A stretch of 64,000 nucleotides of DNA from the NCBI RefSeq assembly GCF_030445035.2, contig NC_080695.1, forward strand, positions 496,001 through 560,000, in the 5' to 3' direction. This DNA comes from Dasypus novemcinctus. Lineage: Eukaryota > Chordata > Mammalia > Cingulata > Dasypodidae. The notes below the pieces were generated by a model. It had not been told where the DNA came from. It saw only the letters and a list, made by a program, of their open reading frames with translations, and made no database searches. The position numbers were made by a program, and so were the translations under genes. Shown here one piece after another: positions 47,008 to 59,640 of the stretch (the first letter of the stretch is position 1; every line of letters starts with the position of its first letter).

Positions 47008-47525
47008 GCGTGCTCACGCCCAGGCACACGACGCACGCGCGCACGGTGCTGCCCCGGCAGGGGACCCCGCCCCAGCCGCCCAGGAGGGGCCCCGGCCGCA
47101 CCTTCCAGCCCCGCCCGGCCCCGCCTCGGCCGCCTCCCTCCGCCAGGAGCGCCCCCGCCCCCGCGTGGCAACCGGGAGAACTGCAGGTGCTGCCCGCAGG
47201 TCCCCCGACCTCCCGCAGGGCCCCCCCCCCAGGGGAGCCTCGGGACAGGGGGTCGGTGGGGACCCCGCAGGCCCTCCACGGACCCCCCAGCCCTTCCCGG
47301 GGAGGCGCCTCCTGATTGGCCGGCCCTTTGCCATCAGGCGGTCCCGCCTTGGCATTCCCAAGCTCCCCCCGCCCCCTCCCAGGCCTGAGGAGAGTCGGGG
47401 GGCTCCTCCCTGCGCCCAGGTCCCGGACATGTCCGTGGGGGCGGGGGCAGGGGAGAGGAGCCCACTTGTAATTTCTCTAGCGGGGTCCGCACTGCACGCC
47501 CCGGAGCCTCAGCCTCTGAGATCCA
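47008..47525. other. CpG-rich upstream DNA, no gene recognised
   Basis: GC-rich 5' flank of the live protease gene. A CCAAT box in inverted form (CTGATTGGCC) lies at about 47,312-47,321. No exon is recognised. Confidence 0.45.
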
Positions 47526-47526
47526 G

Positions 47527-47757
47527 AGGGGCAGAAGGCAGGGGCTGGGGGCAGGGGCTGGGGGCAGGGACTGCGGGCAGAAGGCAGGGGCTGGGGGCAG
47601 GGGCTGGGAGTAGGGACTGCGGGCAGAAGGCAGGGGCTGGGGGCAGGGGCTGGGGGTAGGGACTGCGGGCAGATGGCAGGGGCTGGGGGCAGGGGCTGGG
47701 GGTAGGGACCAGGAGCAGATGGCAGGGGCTGGGGGCACATGGCAGGGGCTGGGGACA
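47527..47757 (+). repeat. G-rich VNTR, ~47 bp higher-order unit
   Basis: Units of the form GCAGAAGGCAGGGGCTGGGGG followed by CAGGGGCTGGGGGTAGGGACTGCGG repeat about five times with variation. It carries many GGGG runs on the + strand, so quadruplexes are likely. It lies about 0.9-1.1 kb upstream of the live mastin-like gene. Confidence 0.9.
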
Positions 47758-48840
47758 GTGGTGGAGCCACACAGGACCCACGTCCCCGGCACCTTCAGCG
47801 GTGGCGTCCCAGGCGCCGCCCCCAGCGGAGTCCTCGCCCCCGAGGGCATGGGCAGGCCGAGGGGCCGCTCCGGGGCGGCTGGACCCCACCCCTCAGGCCC
47901 CGCCCACCCCGCCCCTCGTGGCCTCGGAGCGTGTGGCTCCGCTCAGCTCTCCAGCCAGGCCCCCTGGAGCCCAGTCGCGGGGTCTCCAGTTTGGGGGCGC
48001 AGTTGGGGCAGCGTCCCCTGGGGAGCTCGTCAGAAGAAACTCGCCGCCGCCCTCCAAACCCACTGGGGCGGGCAGCGCCCGAGGGCGGCCGGGGCGGCGG
48101 GAGGAGACCCGGCGCTGGTGACGGTGGCGAACTCCCCGACTCCGGATGGCGCGGCCCCCGCCCACGGGCCCACAACGCGGCCCTCGGACGCGCAAGTCCA
48201 GGTTTTTTGAGATTCGGAAATAAAAGTCGCAGGGGGCGGCCACGCCCCGGCCACGGCCAGGCCACGCCCCCACACCTCCACCGCCCACGGGAGCCGTGTG
48301 GAAATTCCAATCTGCCCACGCACCTGAGGACCCCATCGTTCTGGACTCGGGGGGCCCGGGGCACGAGGGCGGGGCGCTCCAAAGGGGACCATTTAACTTT
48401 GGGGGGCTAACCGGGGGACCCGGGCGCCTGTCCTCTCCCGCGGGGCGAGCCCGGCTCAGGCCGGCCCTGGGCACCCTGCAGACTCGCTGCCTGAGGCTGG
48501 AGCCGAGGCCTCTCCCCTGCCTGTGCCCACAGAAGGCAGGGCACCCCCAAAGGGCTGGGGCGCCCCGACCCCCACGCCAGCAACAAGAGTAGCTGCACCT
48601 GGTGATCTCCACACGCCTTCGGCTGTGCCCCCGGGTGACCGGCCTCACACCTGAGGATCTTGGCTGAAAGGACGGTCCTTTCTCCACGAATCCTCCAGGC
48701 ACTTCTGAAAACCTGCTGACCACAGACGCACAGGTGTGTCTCTGAACCCTCCTCCTGGCCCACTGAGCGCTGAGCTTTCCCTGCGCAGCACCTCACCTTC
48801 CAGCAAATGCAGCCTGAGAGCAGGGGGTGTGTGTCTCTCA
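47758..48840. other. CpG-rich DNA, no gene recognised
   Basis: CpG-dense sequence with overlapping chance frames on both strands. An AATAAA at 48,220-48,225 on the + strand has no associated exon. A CpG island of an unseen gene is possible but not supported. Confidence 0.4.
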
Positions 48841-48844
48841 GCGC

Positions 48845-48965
48845 TGTTCTTTTTCAAATTTGTTTTGGTGATTCTAGTTCCTTCACTTTTCCATGTAAAT
48901 TTTAGAATCAGCTTGTCGATTTCTACCAAAAAACTCTGCTGGGGTTTTCCTTGAGCTTGTGTTGA
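48845..48965 (-). mobile_element. Ancient L1 ORF2 fragment
   Basis: The - strand translation contains FLVEIDKLILKFTWKSEGTRITKTNLKK, a recognisable variant of the L1 ORF2 stretch [25 protein letters not shown] seen in L1-C. It is short, old and flanked by non-L1 DNA. Confidence 0.75.
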
Positions 48966-49315
48966 AGTGTGAACCTGTAGTCTGGGGAGCCTTGACACAA
49001 CCCTATGATAGGATCATGGAGACACACGGTGTGATGCATCTGTCAGCCCCCAGAAATGTGCAGCACGATGCAGACTATGGACTTTGGTTTATGAGAAGGA
49101 TCAGTATCAGCTCATCGACTGATAGAATTAAAGATGGAATTACCAGGGAAAACTGTGAGCAGGTGGCCGGTAAGGAAAGAAAGGGGGCTCGTGGGAACTC
49201 TGTACAATCTCAATTTTCTGTCAACCTAAAACATCTACTAATTCATAAAAATAATGTTATACAACTTCACTTATGTGTAAGAGCCTTACATTAGGCTTTC
49301 AATTCCCTCTCACCT
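48966..49315. other. Unassigned DNA between an L1 fragment and a solo LTR
   Basis: Moderately AT-rich, with no gene or clear repeat recognised. It could be a decayed transposon 3' end (TCTACTAATTCATAAAAATAATG near 49,230). Confidence 0.35.
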
Positions 49316-49759
49316 TGTTGGAGTCACGGACCCGAAGGGTATCGGGAATGAAAGACAAAGAGAGATTGGGATCAGGGGATCTGCAAGCATTGAAGCCTCA
49401 AGCTCATCAGACAAGTTTATTAATCTCAGGGGCTTCTTTATATACCCCAAGCAATCGTGGGAACCAGCAACTATTCTAGCTAACTATTCCCATTACCTCA
49501 ACACATGTAACCCAATGGATCAAATGCTATGATTATAATTCAAAGTTCAAAATTTCAATGTTCTATTTTATTGTTGAGAAAACATACCCATAAATCTTGT
49601 TGCCCAGGTTGTCCCGTTCTACCTAGTCCTCGTTCCACCTGAGCATACACATCACCTTGCTAGATTTATGACCTGCACATATAGCGGTGGAGACAGCATG
49701 ACTCAGTGGTCAGGGAAGTAACTCGCTTCCTTGGAAACAACATACCTTTGTTTCCCACA
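49316..49759 (-). mobile_element. Class II (ERVK-like) solo LTR
   Basis: On the - strand it starts TGTGGGAAACAAAGG and ends ACTCCAACA. It has a TATATAAA box, an AATAAA signal in the GAGATTAATAAACTTG stretch and a CT-rich U5. No internal sequence adjoins it, so it is a solo LTR. A 6 bp target duplication was not found at these ends. It abuts the 5' edge of L1-D. It looks whole as an LTR; age not measurable. Confidence 0.7.
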
Positions 49760-49765
49760 CCCATG

Positions 49766-52700
49766 CCTTAAGAGGGTAGAAGGGGGCTGGTGTTTCCTCA
49801 GCCTCTCCAGGCAATGGCAGGTATTCTCACCCTAAAGGGACTGACTGTTGAGCACCCATAGAACCACCCCTTCCACCAACATGATAGGAGGGAGCTGGTG
49901 TTTCCTCAGCTTCTCTGGGCAATGGGGGGTACTTTCAGCCTACAGGACTGAACTGTTGAGCATTTATGGTTCTGTTCCCACCCCCTAAAGGGCAAAAGGG
50001 ACCATACTCCCAAAGCTTCTCAGGACAACTGCAGGCATATTTGGCCCACAGAGATTAAATTGTTGGGCACTCTAGAGGGCCCATTCCCACTCCTGGTAGG
50101 AATAGGGACTAGTGATACATCAGTTTACCTGAGCAACTGTGTTCATTTTGGACCCACATAGATTGCTGACCAAAACTATAGCTCCATCCTGCCTAAAATA
50201 GGGAGGAAGGGGAGTGAAGCTTCATCAGTGTCTCCGGGTGACTACAGACAGTCTTGTGCCCAACTGGGATTATTATACACGGCTACAGCTCTGTCCCTAT
50301 CCCTGACAGAGGAGAAAGGTGGGAGAAACTTCATCAATTCCTGGGGCAACATGTGCAACTTCAGCCTCCATAGCTTACAGCACCAACTACATCCTTGGCT
50401 CCTACTACACAACCTGTAAGACAGAAAAGATAAGAAATCCCTAAACTAAATGGAGAAACAGCACCAAGAATAAATACATCTAGCAAGTCAGAAGGGGAAA
50501 CACCAACAAAAAATTACAATCCATATCAAGAAACAGGAATAGATGGCCCAATTAAAGGAACAAGATAAGCCTGCAGATGACATAAAAGAGTTGAGGTAAC
50601 TAATCTTAGATGTGCAAATAAATCTTCTTGCTAAATTCAATAAGATGGCTAAAGAGATTAAGGATATTAAGAAGACATTGGATGAGCACAAAGAAGAATT
50701 TTAAAGCATACATAGAAAAATAGCAGACCTTATGGGAATGAAAGGTGCAATAAATGAAATAAAAAATATGCTGGAGGCATATAACAGCAGATTTGAGGAA
50801 GCAGAAGAAAGGATCAGTGAGCTTGAAGACATGGCCTCCGAAAGTGAACAAACAAAAAACAGATGAAGAAAAGAATGGAAAAAATTGAACAGGGGATCAG
50901 GGAACTAAATGGCAGCAAGAGACATGCAGACATAGGTGTCATGAATGTCCCAGAAGGAGAAGAGAAGGGAAAGGGGGCAGAAAGAATAGTTGAAGAAATA
51001 ATGGTGGAAAGTTTCCCAACCCTATTGAAGGATATAGGTATCCATTTCCAAGAAGCACAACGTACTCCCATCTGAATAAATCCAAATAGACCAACTCTGA
51101 GACACATACTAATCAGAATGTCAAATGCCAGAGACAAAGAGAAAATACTGAGAGCAACAAGGGAAAAACAATGCATAACATTTAAGGGATATCCAACAAG
51201 ATTAAGTGCCAATTTCTTCTCAGAAACCATGGAGGCAAGAAGGCAGTGCTATGATATATTTAAGATACTGCAATAGAAAAACTGCCAGTAAGGATCTTAT
51301 AACCAGCAAGATGACCTTTGAAAAATGAGGGTGAGATTAGAATATTTACTGAGAAACAGAAACAGAGAGTTTATAACAAAAAGACCAGCATTGCAAGAAA
51401 TACTAAAGGGAGTGTTACAACCTGAAAAGGAAAGACAGGAGAGAGAGGCCTGGAAGAGAGCCTGGAAATGACAACTGTATCAGTAACAGTAACTAAAAGT
51501 GTCAAATATAAAATGAGAGACAAACTGCAAAGATCAAAATGGATGCAATAAGAGCTGCCTTTACAGTAATAACATTGAATGTTAATGGATTAAACTCCCC
51601 AATGAAAAGACACAGACTGGCAGAATGGATAAGAATAGATAAGCCATCGATACATTGTCTGCAAGAGACTCATCTTAGACCCAAGGATAAGAACAAATTG
51701 AAAGGGAAAGGCTGGAAAAAGATATTCCACACATTCAGTAACCAAAAAAAAGCTGGGGTAGCTATACTTATATCAGATGATACAGACTTTAAAAGCAAAA
51801 CATTTATTAGAGACAAGGAAGGACATTACATATTAATAAAAGGGATGATTCACCAGAAAGAAAGAATAATCATAAATATATATGCATCTAACCAGGGTGC
51901 CCCAAGATACATGAAGCAAACACTGGCAAAACTAAAGGGAGAAAGGGACATCTCTACAAAAATAGTCGGAGACGTCAGTACACCACTCTCAGCATTGGAT
52001 AGAACATCTGGGCAGAAGATCAATAAGGAAACAGAGAACTTGAATAATATGATAAATGAACTAAACCTAATAGACATATACAGAACACTGCACACCAAAA
52101 CTGCAGGATATACATTCTTTTCAAGTGCTCATGGATCTTTCCCCAGGATAGACCATATATTGGGACACAAAGCAGATCTCAATAAATTCAGCAGAATTGA
52201 AATTATACAAAGCAATTTCTCTGATCAAAATGGAGAAAAGCTGGAAATCAACAAGTGGCAAATAAAGGGAAAATTCATATGTATATGGAGATTAAACACC
52301 ACACTAATAATCAGTCAGTCAGAGAAGAAATTTCAAGAAAAATCAATAAATATCTCGAGATAAATCACAATGAGAATACAACATATCAGTACCTATGGGT
52401 GCTGTGAAGGAAGTGTTGAGAGGAAAATTTATAGCCCTCAATGCTTACTTTAAAAAAGAAGAAAGAGCTAAAATCAATGACCAAGCTACACAGCTGGAGG
52501 AAATAGCAAAAGAACAGCAAACTAATCATAAAACAAGTAGAAGGAATGAAGTAACAAAGATCAGAGCAGAAATAAATGAAATTGAGAATGAAAAACCATG
52601 GAGAAAATGAACAAAACCAAAAGTTGATTCTTTGAGAAGATTAACAAAATTGACAAACCCTTAGCTAGACTAAGAAAAAAAGAGAGAAGATGCAAATAAA

Positions 52701-53619
52701 TGAAATGAAAAATGAAAAAGGGAACCTTGCTATTGATGTCACAGAAATAAGGGAGATCATAAGAGAATACTATGAACAAATTTATGCTAAAAAACCAGAC
52801 AGTGTAGATGAAATGGAAAAATTCTTAGGAATGTACAAAAATCCTACACTGACACTAGAAGAAACAGAAGACATGAACAAGCCAATAACAAGTAAAAAAT
52901 TGAAACAGTCATCAAACAGCTCCCCAAAATGAAAAGCCCAGGACCAGACAGTTTCACAGGTGAGTTCTGCCAAGCATTCAAAGATTTAATAACAATCTTA
53001 CTCAAGCCGTTCGAAAAAGTTCAACAAGGAGGAATGCTACCAACACATTCTATGAAGCCACTATCACCCTACTACTAAAGCAAGATAAAGATATTACAAA
53101 AAAGGAAAATTACAGACCCGTTTCTCTATGAATACAGATGCAAAAATCCTCAATAAAATACTTGCCAATTGAATCCAAGAACACATTAAAAGAATTATCC
53201 ATCATGATCAAGTGGGTTTTATACCAGGCATGCAAGGCTGGTTCAACACAAAAAAAAATCAATCACCATAATACACCACATTAATAAATAAAAGAAGAAA
53301 ACTCACACGATCTTATCATTTGATGCAGAAAGGGCTTTTGACAAAATACAGCATCCTTTCTTCATAAAAATATTACAAAAAATAGGAACTGAAGGAAATT
53401 TTCTCAACATGATAAAGGCCATATATGAAAAACCCACAGCTAACATTGTACTCAATGCTGAAAAACTGAAAACATTCCTGTTGCGATCAAGGACAAAGCA
53501 AAGATGCCCACTGTCACCACTGTTGTTCAATATAGTGCTAGATGTTCTAGCTAAAGCAATCAGGCAAGAAAAAGAAATAAAAGGCATCCAAATGGGAAAT
53601 GAAGAATCCTTTTCACTTT
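49766..53619 (+). mobile_element. L1-D: 5' UTR, ORF1 and about two thirds of ORF2
   Basis: Monomer-like 5' UTR (49,770-50,400), ORF1 remnant (about 50,440-51,480; HADIGVMNVPEGEE, ESFPTLLKDIGIHFQEAQRTP) and ORF2 from 51,539. The longest open piece (51,539-52,363, 274 codons) is the endonuclease: [45 protein letters not shown]. The GDFNT active-site motif reads GDVST and the SDH motif reads SDQ, so it is catalytically dead. RT pieces follow ([36 protein letters not shown]) with stops and frameshifts. It ends abruptly at 53,619, where an oppositely oriented L1 begins. It lacks the ORF2 SINE of L1-A and L1-B. Confidence 0.85.
49770..50400 (+). repeat. L1 5' UTR of about six tandem ~106 bp units
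   Basis: Successive units share the pattern GGGAGCTGGTGTTTCCTCAGCTTCTC, then GGCAAT or ACAACTG, then TTTCAGCCTACA, then GACTGAACTGTTGAGCA, then CCATTCCCACTCCT. Comparable points fall near 49,786, 49,894, about 50,000, 50,106, 50,210 and 50,318, a period of 104-108 bases. Similarity falls toward ORF1. Monomeric L1 promoters are known from mouse, where units are about 200 bp. Confidence 0.7.
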
Positions 53620-56600
53620 CTTGACAAACTCCTTCGATGTGCAAAAGGTTTTAATTTTTACGAGGTCCCATTTATCTTTTATTTTCCCCACTGGTCTTGC
53701 TATGGGTGTGAAGTTCATGAAACCATTTCCTATTACAATGTCCAAAAAGTCAGATAGTGTGATTTCTCTGTTTTCATTTTTCTTCTTCAATATGTCTTTA
53801 CCTATTCAAGGCCAATTGCCATTCCAAATAAATTTCATAGTTAGTTTTCCAATTCAGTAAGGAAAAAATGCTGTGCTGATTTTTATTGGGATTGCATTAA
53901 GTCTGTAGATTAGTTTGGGGAGCATAGACATCTTAATGATCTTTAGGCTTATCCATGAACAGGGAATATTCTTCCATTTATATGTCTTTTTCTATTTCCT
54001 TTAACAGTGTTGTGTAGCTGTCCATGTATGAGTCAGGTGTATCTTTAGTTAAATTTATTCCCAGTACTTGAATTTTTTTAGTTGCTAATGTAAATGGTAT
54101 TTTTTTCTTGCTTTCCTCCTCAGATTGCTCATTATTGGTCTACAGAAATGCTACTGATTTTTGTGCATTGATCTTATTCTCAGTGACTTTACTGAACTCC
54201 TTTATACATTCTAGAAGCATGGTTGTTGATTTCTCAGGGCTTTCTATGAATAGGATCATGTCATCTGCAAATAGTGAATTTTAACTTCTTCCTTTCCAGG
54301 TTGGATGCCTTTTATATCTTTTTCTTGCCTCAGTACTTGAGCAAGTACTTCTCACACTATGTTAAGTACGTGGGGTGATAGTGGGCATCTTTGTCTTGTT
54401 CCGGATGTTAAGTGGAAAGCTTTTAGGATTTCACCATTGTATATGGTGTTAGCTGTGGGTTTTTTATATATACTCTTTATCATGTTCAGAAAGTTTCCTT
54501 CTATTCCTATCTTTTGCAGTGTTTTATCAGGAAAGGGTGCTGTATTTTGTCAAATGTTTTTCTGCATCTATGGAGATGATCAGGTGATTTTTCTCCTTCG
54601 ATCTGTTTATATGGTGTATTACATTGATTGATTTTCTTATGTTGAACCATCCTTGAATACCCCGGATGAAACCCACTTGGTCTTGGTATATAATTCTTTT
54701 GATGTGTTGCTGAATATGATTAGCAAGTATTCTGTTGAGGAGTTTAGCATCTGGTTTCAACAGAGGGATTGGTCTGTAATTTTCCTTTCTTGTGGTGTCT
54801 TTGTTTGGCTTTGGTATTAGAGTAATGTTGGCATCATAAAATGAGTTACACAGTGTTCCTTCTACTTCTATTTTTCGGAAGAGTATAAACAGGATTGGTG
54901 TTAGTTCTTTCCGGAACACTTGGTAGAATTCACCTGTGAAGTCATCTGGCCCAGGGCTCTTCTTCATTGGGAGGTTCTTAATGAGAGATTCTACCTCTTT
55001 ATTTGTGATTGGACTGTTGAGTTCATCAGTTTGTTCTTTCATTAATGTAGGTTGCTCATGTGTTTCTAAGAATTTGTCCATTTCCTCTAAATTGTCCCTC
55101 TTGTTGCCATATAATATTACAAAGTATCCTGTTATGATACTACTTATTTCTGTAGGGTCAGTGGTGATATCCACTTCCTCCTTTCTTATTTTGTATATTT
55201 GTATCTTCTCTCTTTTTTTCTTTGTTAGTCTAATTAAGAGTTTGTCAAATTTGCTTTTGTTTTTTTCTAGTGCATTGTTATTTTCAATTTTATTTAGTTC
55301 TGCTCTAATCTTTCTTGTTTCCTTCTTTCTACTTCCTTAAGGGTTAATTTATTGTTCTTTTCCTAATTCCTCCATGTGTGTGTTAAAGTCTTCACTTTTA
55401 GCTCTTTTATCTTTTTTGATATATGCTTTTTTGGCTATGAATTTCCCTCTCAGTACAGTTTTTGCTGCATCCCATACATTTTTTTAAAAGATTTATTTAT
55501 TTCTCCCCCTTCCCGCCTTTGTCTGCTCACTGTGTCCATTTGCTGTGTGTTCTTCTGTGTCTGCTTGTATTCTCGTTAGGTGGCTCTGGGAATTGATCCT
55601 TGGACCTTCCAGGGTAGGAGAGAGACAATCATTCTCTTGCACCACCACCTCAGCTCCCTGGTCTACTGCATCTCTTATTACCTCTCTTCTGTGTCTCTTT
55701 TTATTGTATCATCTAGCTGCACCAGCTGTCCGCATGGGCTGGAACTCCTGCACAGGGCAGCACTCCTGCACAGTGCAACTCCATGAAGGCCAGCTGTCTG
55801 GGTGGGCCAGCTCACTACACGGGCCAGTTAGCCTTCACCAGGAGGCCCTTCACAATGATCACTTGACCTCCTATATGGTAGATGGAGCCCAATTGCTTGA
55901 GACACATCTGCTTTCCCCAGAGGTTTTTTGTATGTTTTGTTGTGATTTTCATTCATTTCAAGGTAGTTACCGATTGCTATTGAGATTTCCTCCTTGACCC
56001 ACTGTTTGTCTAAGAGTGTATTGTACTGTATAACTTCCATATGTTTGTGCTTAATCTGGTTTTCTGGACCTTTACTGATATCCAGCTCCATTCCATTGTG
56101 GTCAGAGAAATTACTTTGCATCATTTCAGTCTTTCTGAATTCATTGAGAAATTGACTGTTGCCTTGCATGTGTTCTATCTTGGAGAATGATCCATGTGTT
56201 CTAGAGAAGAATATATATCCCACTGTTCTTGTGTGTAGTATTCTGTATATGTCTATTAGGTCCAGATCCTCTAATATATCATTCAAAATCTTTGTTTCTT
56301 TATTGATTCTCTCTTGAGACGTTCTCATGGTGGTAATGGTGTATTAAAGTCCCCCACTATAATTGTAGAGGCATCTATTTCACCACTTAGTTTTTCCAGT
56401 GTTTGGCTCATGTATTTTGAGTCACCCTGGATACGTACATACATGTTTATGATTGTTTCTTCTTGAATGATTACCTCTTTTAATAAGGTAGAGTATCTGT
56501 CTTTGTCTCTTACAATAGTTTTATATTTAAAGTCTATTTTGTCTGATGTTAGTATAGCTACTCCTGCCCTTTTTTGGTTATTGTTTGCTTATAAGATTCT

Positions 56601-56653
56601 TTTCCAGCCATTCACTTTCAGCCTTCTTGAACTCTGAGTCTAAGGTGAGTTTC
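53620..56653 (-). mobile_element. L1-B: ORF2 body, interrupted by L1-C
   Basis: - strand ORF2 from the endonuclease start region (near 56,640, RL/QEG after the QETHL position) down to the late RT/linker region at 53,620. The best open piece (54,527-55,174) holds [26 protein letters not shown] and the [19 protein letters not shown] block. Stops elsewhere kill it. Its upstream part was split off by the L1-C insertion at 56,653 and presumably lies beyond the right edge. Its downstream end is a junction with L1-D. It shares with L1-A both an ORF2 SINE and a ~25 bp deletion near 55,255. Confidence 0.85.
55487..55920 (-). mobile_element. DAS-type SINE inside ORF2 of L1-B, same site as in L1-A
   Basis: The head lies near 55,915 and the AAATAAATAAATCTTTT tail at 55,489-55,505. 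The right flank AGGTTTTTT (55,921-55,929) matches the target duplication at 17,465. The left copy has decayed to CATTTTTTT. The two SINEs align over their length, but differ by roughly one base in eight by eye. Confidence 0.85.
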
Positions 56654-59640
56654 TTTTTTTTTTTTTTGTCTTCATTTACTTTTTTAATGTTACATTTAAA
56701 ATATATGAGGTCCCCATATACCTCCCACCCCCCTCACCCTACTCCTCCCCCCATAACAACAACCTCTTCAATCATCATGAGACATTCATTGCATTTGGTG
56801 AATACATCTCTGAGCACCGCTGCACCTCATGGTCAATGGTCCACATCATAGCCCACACTCTCCCACAGTCCACCCAGTGAGCCATGGGAGGACATGCAAT
56901 GTCCCATAACTGTCCCTGCAGCACCACCCAGGACAACTCCAAGTCCTGAAAATGCCCCCACATCACATTTCTTCCTCCCACTCCCTACCCCCAGTAGCCA
57001 CTATGGCCACTTACTCCACACCAGTGCCTCATTTTCTTCGATTACTAATCACAATAGTTCATGAATAGACTATCAGTAAGTCCACTCTAATCCATACTCT
57101 ATTCTTCCATCCTGTGGACATTAGAATGGTTGTGTCCACTCCACATCTATATCAAGATGGGGCTTAGATTCCACATGGATGCTGGATGCAATCCTCCTGC
57201 TTTCAGTTGTAGGCACTCTTGGCTCCCTGGTGTGGTGGTTGACATTATTCACCTCCATGTTAGCTGAGAGGGTTAAGTCCAATAAACCAGAGTGTAGGAG
57301 CTGAAGTCTATTGAGGCTCAGGGCCTGGCTATCACATGGTCAGTCCAGAGATTCAGGTCCCCTGGGTATACATTAGGTCCCAGCAACAACTACAGTTCCA
57401 GTAAGAGTAACAGGAGAGACTTGTGGACAAAGATCACATCTAAGTCCAGCTCCATCACACAGAAATACAAACTCCAAAGTAGGGCCAACTGAGATGGCAC
57501 TGAACTCCATCTGCCATGACCGTAGGACCTGTGGGTCTCTGTAGCCCTCAGAAGAAACAATACCTGGGCTTGTATCTACTTTATCTGTCTCTGGGACTCT
57601 GCAGAGGTGTGCATAAGGGCAACCCCTTTGATAACCTCCCGGCTCTTTTTGGAGACTCATAGCCATATAAACTCATTTGTTCTTTCCATTTCCCGCTTGA
57701 TCCAGGTCAAAAAGCATTTTTAACTCCTGGTATTATATGTAGATTGAGATATTCTGCTGGTCCGAGTTGACCCTTTTACTCAAGGTCATTTTCTAGTTAC
57801 ATCATCAGCTGGTACTTGGTAGTAATCCCTCTGTGTCAGAGAGGCTCATCCCTGGGTATCAAGTCTCATGCTGGGGGGAAGGCAACACATTTATATGTTG
57901 AGTTAGGCTTTGAGACTGGCCAGATTTGAGCAACACAGAGGCTCTCAGGAGGTAACTCTTAGGCACCCTGCCACTCTAGGCCTTCTTCTTATTTCACGTG
58001 CACAGGCTCACAAGCATAGTCATTAGTATCAGGGGCTCATTGTTGGACCTTCCTTCTTTTTTTGTCTTTGCCTTTGCACTTGGGGGTTTGTTGCTATTCC
58101 TTTAGGGAATGTGATAGAGCTCCCCTGGCTAGGAACTGAGCACTCTCTCAGTTGTTGTTTTTAATTGTAACCTTTATGAAAATATCCAAACATTTTTATG
58201 TACCCTGGATATATGCCTTGGAGAGCTCCCTGCCAACCATGTGTCCCCTGTCAATAACATCCCACACCAGTATTCCTCCCCTGCCATTGTTGAACGTCTC
58301 TGTGATCCAAAACTTCTTGAAAAGTGAAGCCCAATATATTGCCAGGTTCCATTAATAGTAAAATGGGATATAGTGATTAGTTTAAAGGTTAGATATAGAA
58401 TACATATCAATTTAGAAAAAATAAGGTCAAAATAAATTGGGGTATCAAAAAATCTAAAAATGCAAAAGCTTTGCTTTTGATATTTTACCTTCCATTACTG
58501 CAATAACTTTTTCCCTGTATGCAAATTGGAAAGGCCACTACTTCCATCTTTTACTCAGTGTCTACATCCTATCTTTTTCTTTTTTTCCCTAATTATTAAG
58601 CTTATCTTCACAAAAGTTTTAGATCACAGTAATTCATATATACAATATACAGTACTCCCACATATCCAACATAAAACCCTTTTCCCTTCCACAGCAATAA
58701 TCTTTTTACATATTCATACTGTATTTACTGAAACTGATGTATAGATATTGAGACAATAGCTTTCAAACAAGGTAACATTTGGGTTTACATTGTGGTTTAT
58801 ATATTAGACTATACAATTTTCTAAATTTTTAGTTATCTTGTATTTTACATTTTGATTTACACTTTAGCCTATCAGCCCCTATATATTTTTGGTGTAATTT
58901 AACATGTCTTATATCCATCCTTGTGTAATCTTGTGGAACACTTCTATTGCCCACACAGTTACACTGGTTCCATCTATTCAATACTTCTTTCCCCCTCCCC
59001 TTAGGGGCCACAGTGACAGTCAATCTTCATTGCTTGAAGGGCCATGTTCAGAGATACTTGCAACAGTGTTGAGGGCTTGACATGCTCAACTGCCCTAATA
59101 TACTGGGAGCCACCATTTCTCTCGAGAGATACAGTTTCCTCTATTTGAGAACATCAGTCCTCCCCAGGATGTGGGTATACCGTCACTCTCATTATATGGG
59201 TCTCTATCCAATGATATAACCCACTACGGCAAAATGAGCACTCACACATTCCCTAGGAGCCTGTCCTGCACTGGGTTATTCCCTTTGAGCATCTTAAACA
59301 GGTAACCTTCCTTATTATATTTTTTAAAAAGTTTTCTCAGCATTATACTCTCAACCAAATACCTGACAATCTCCTATGTTCGTATGTTCCCCCATCATCC
59401 CCCCAATTTCTTGGGCAATATTACCCATCCTCCCATCCCTAGCCCCCTTCAAGCCCGCAAAGCCCCACCCAAAGGTAACCCTATTCCCCCATTTTATCCC
59501 TTCCTTGTACAAATACTTACCTCCAGTTTATCATAGATTTCACCCATGTAGGTGTCAGCTTACAGCCTTCCTCTATCCCCCATTTCCTTTAAGCCTATCA
59601 CCCGGTCTCTAGCTCTCTGAGGCAGCTTGGTTTACTTACT
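56654..59640 (-). other. 3 kb 3' UTR of L1-C with an internal A-rich tract
   Basis: Between the ORF2 stop (59,641-59,643) and the poly(A) end there are 2,987 bases, far longer than in human or mouse L1. About 1.07 kb after the stop, near 58,570-58,590, an A-rich tract (GGGAAAAAAAGAAAAAG on the - strand) looks like an old poly(A) end. The remaining 1.9 kb is collinear with 11,873-13,663 and, in part, 22,672-23,925 and 20,212-20,796. Confidence 0.75.
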
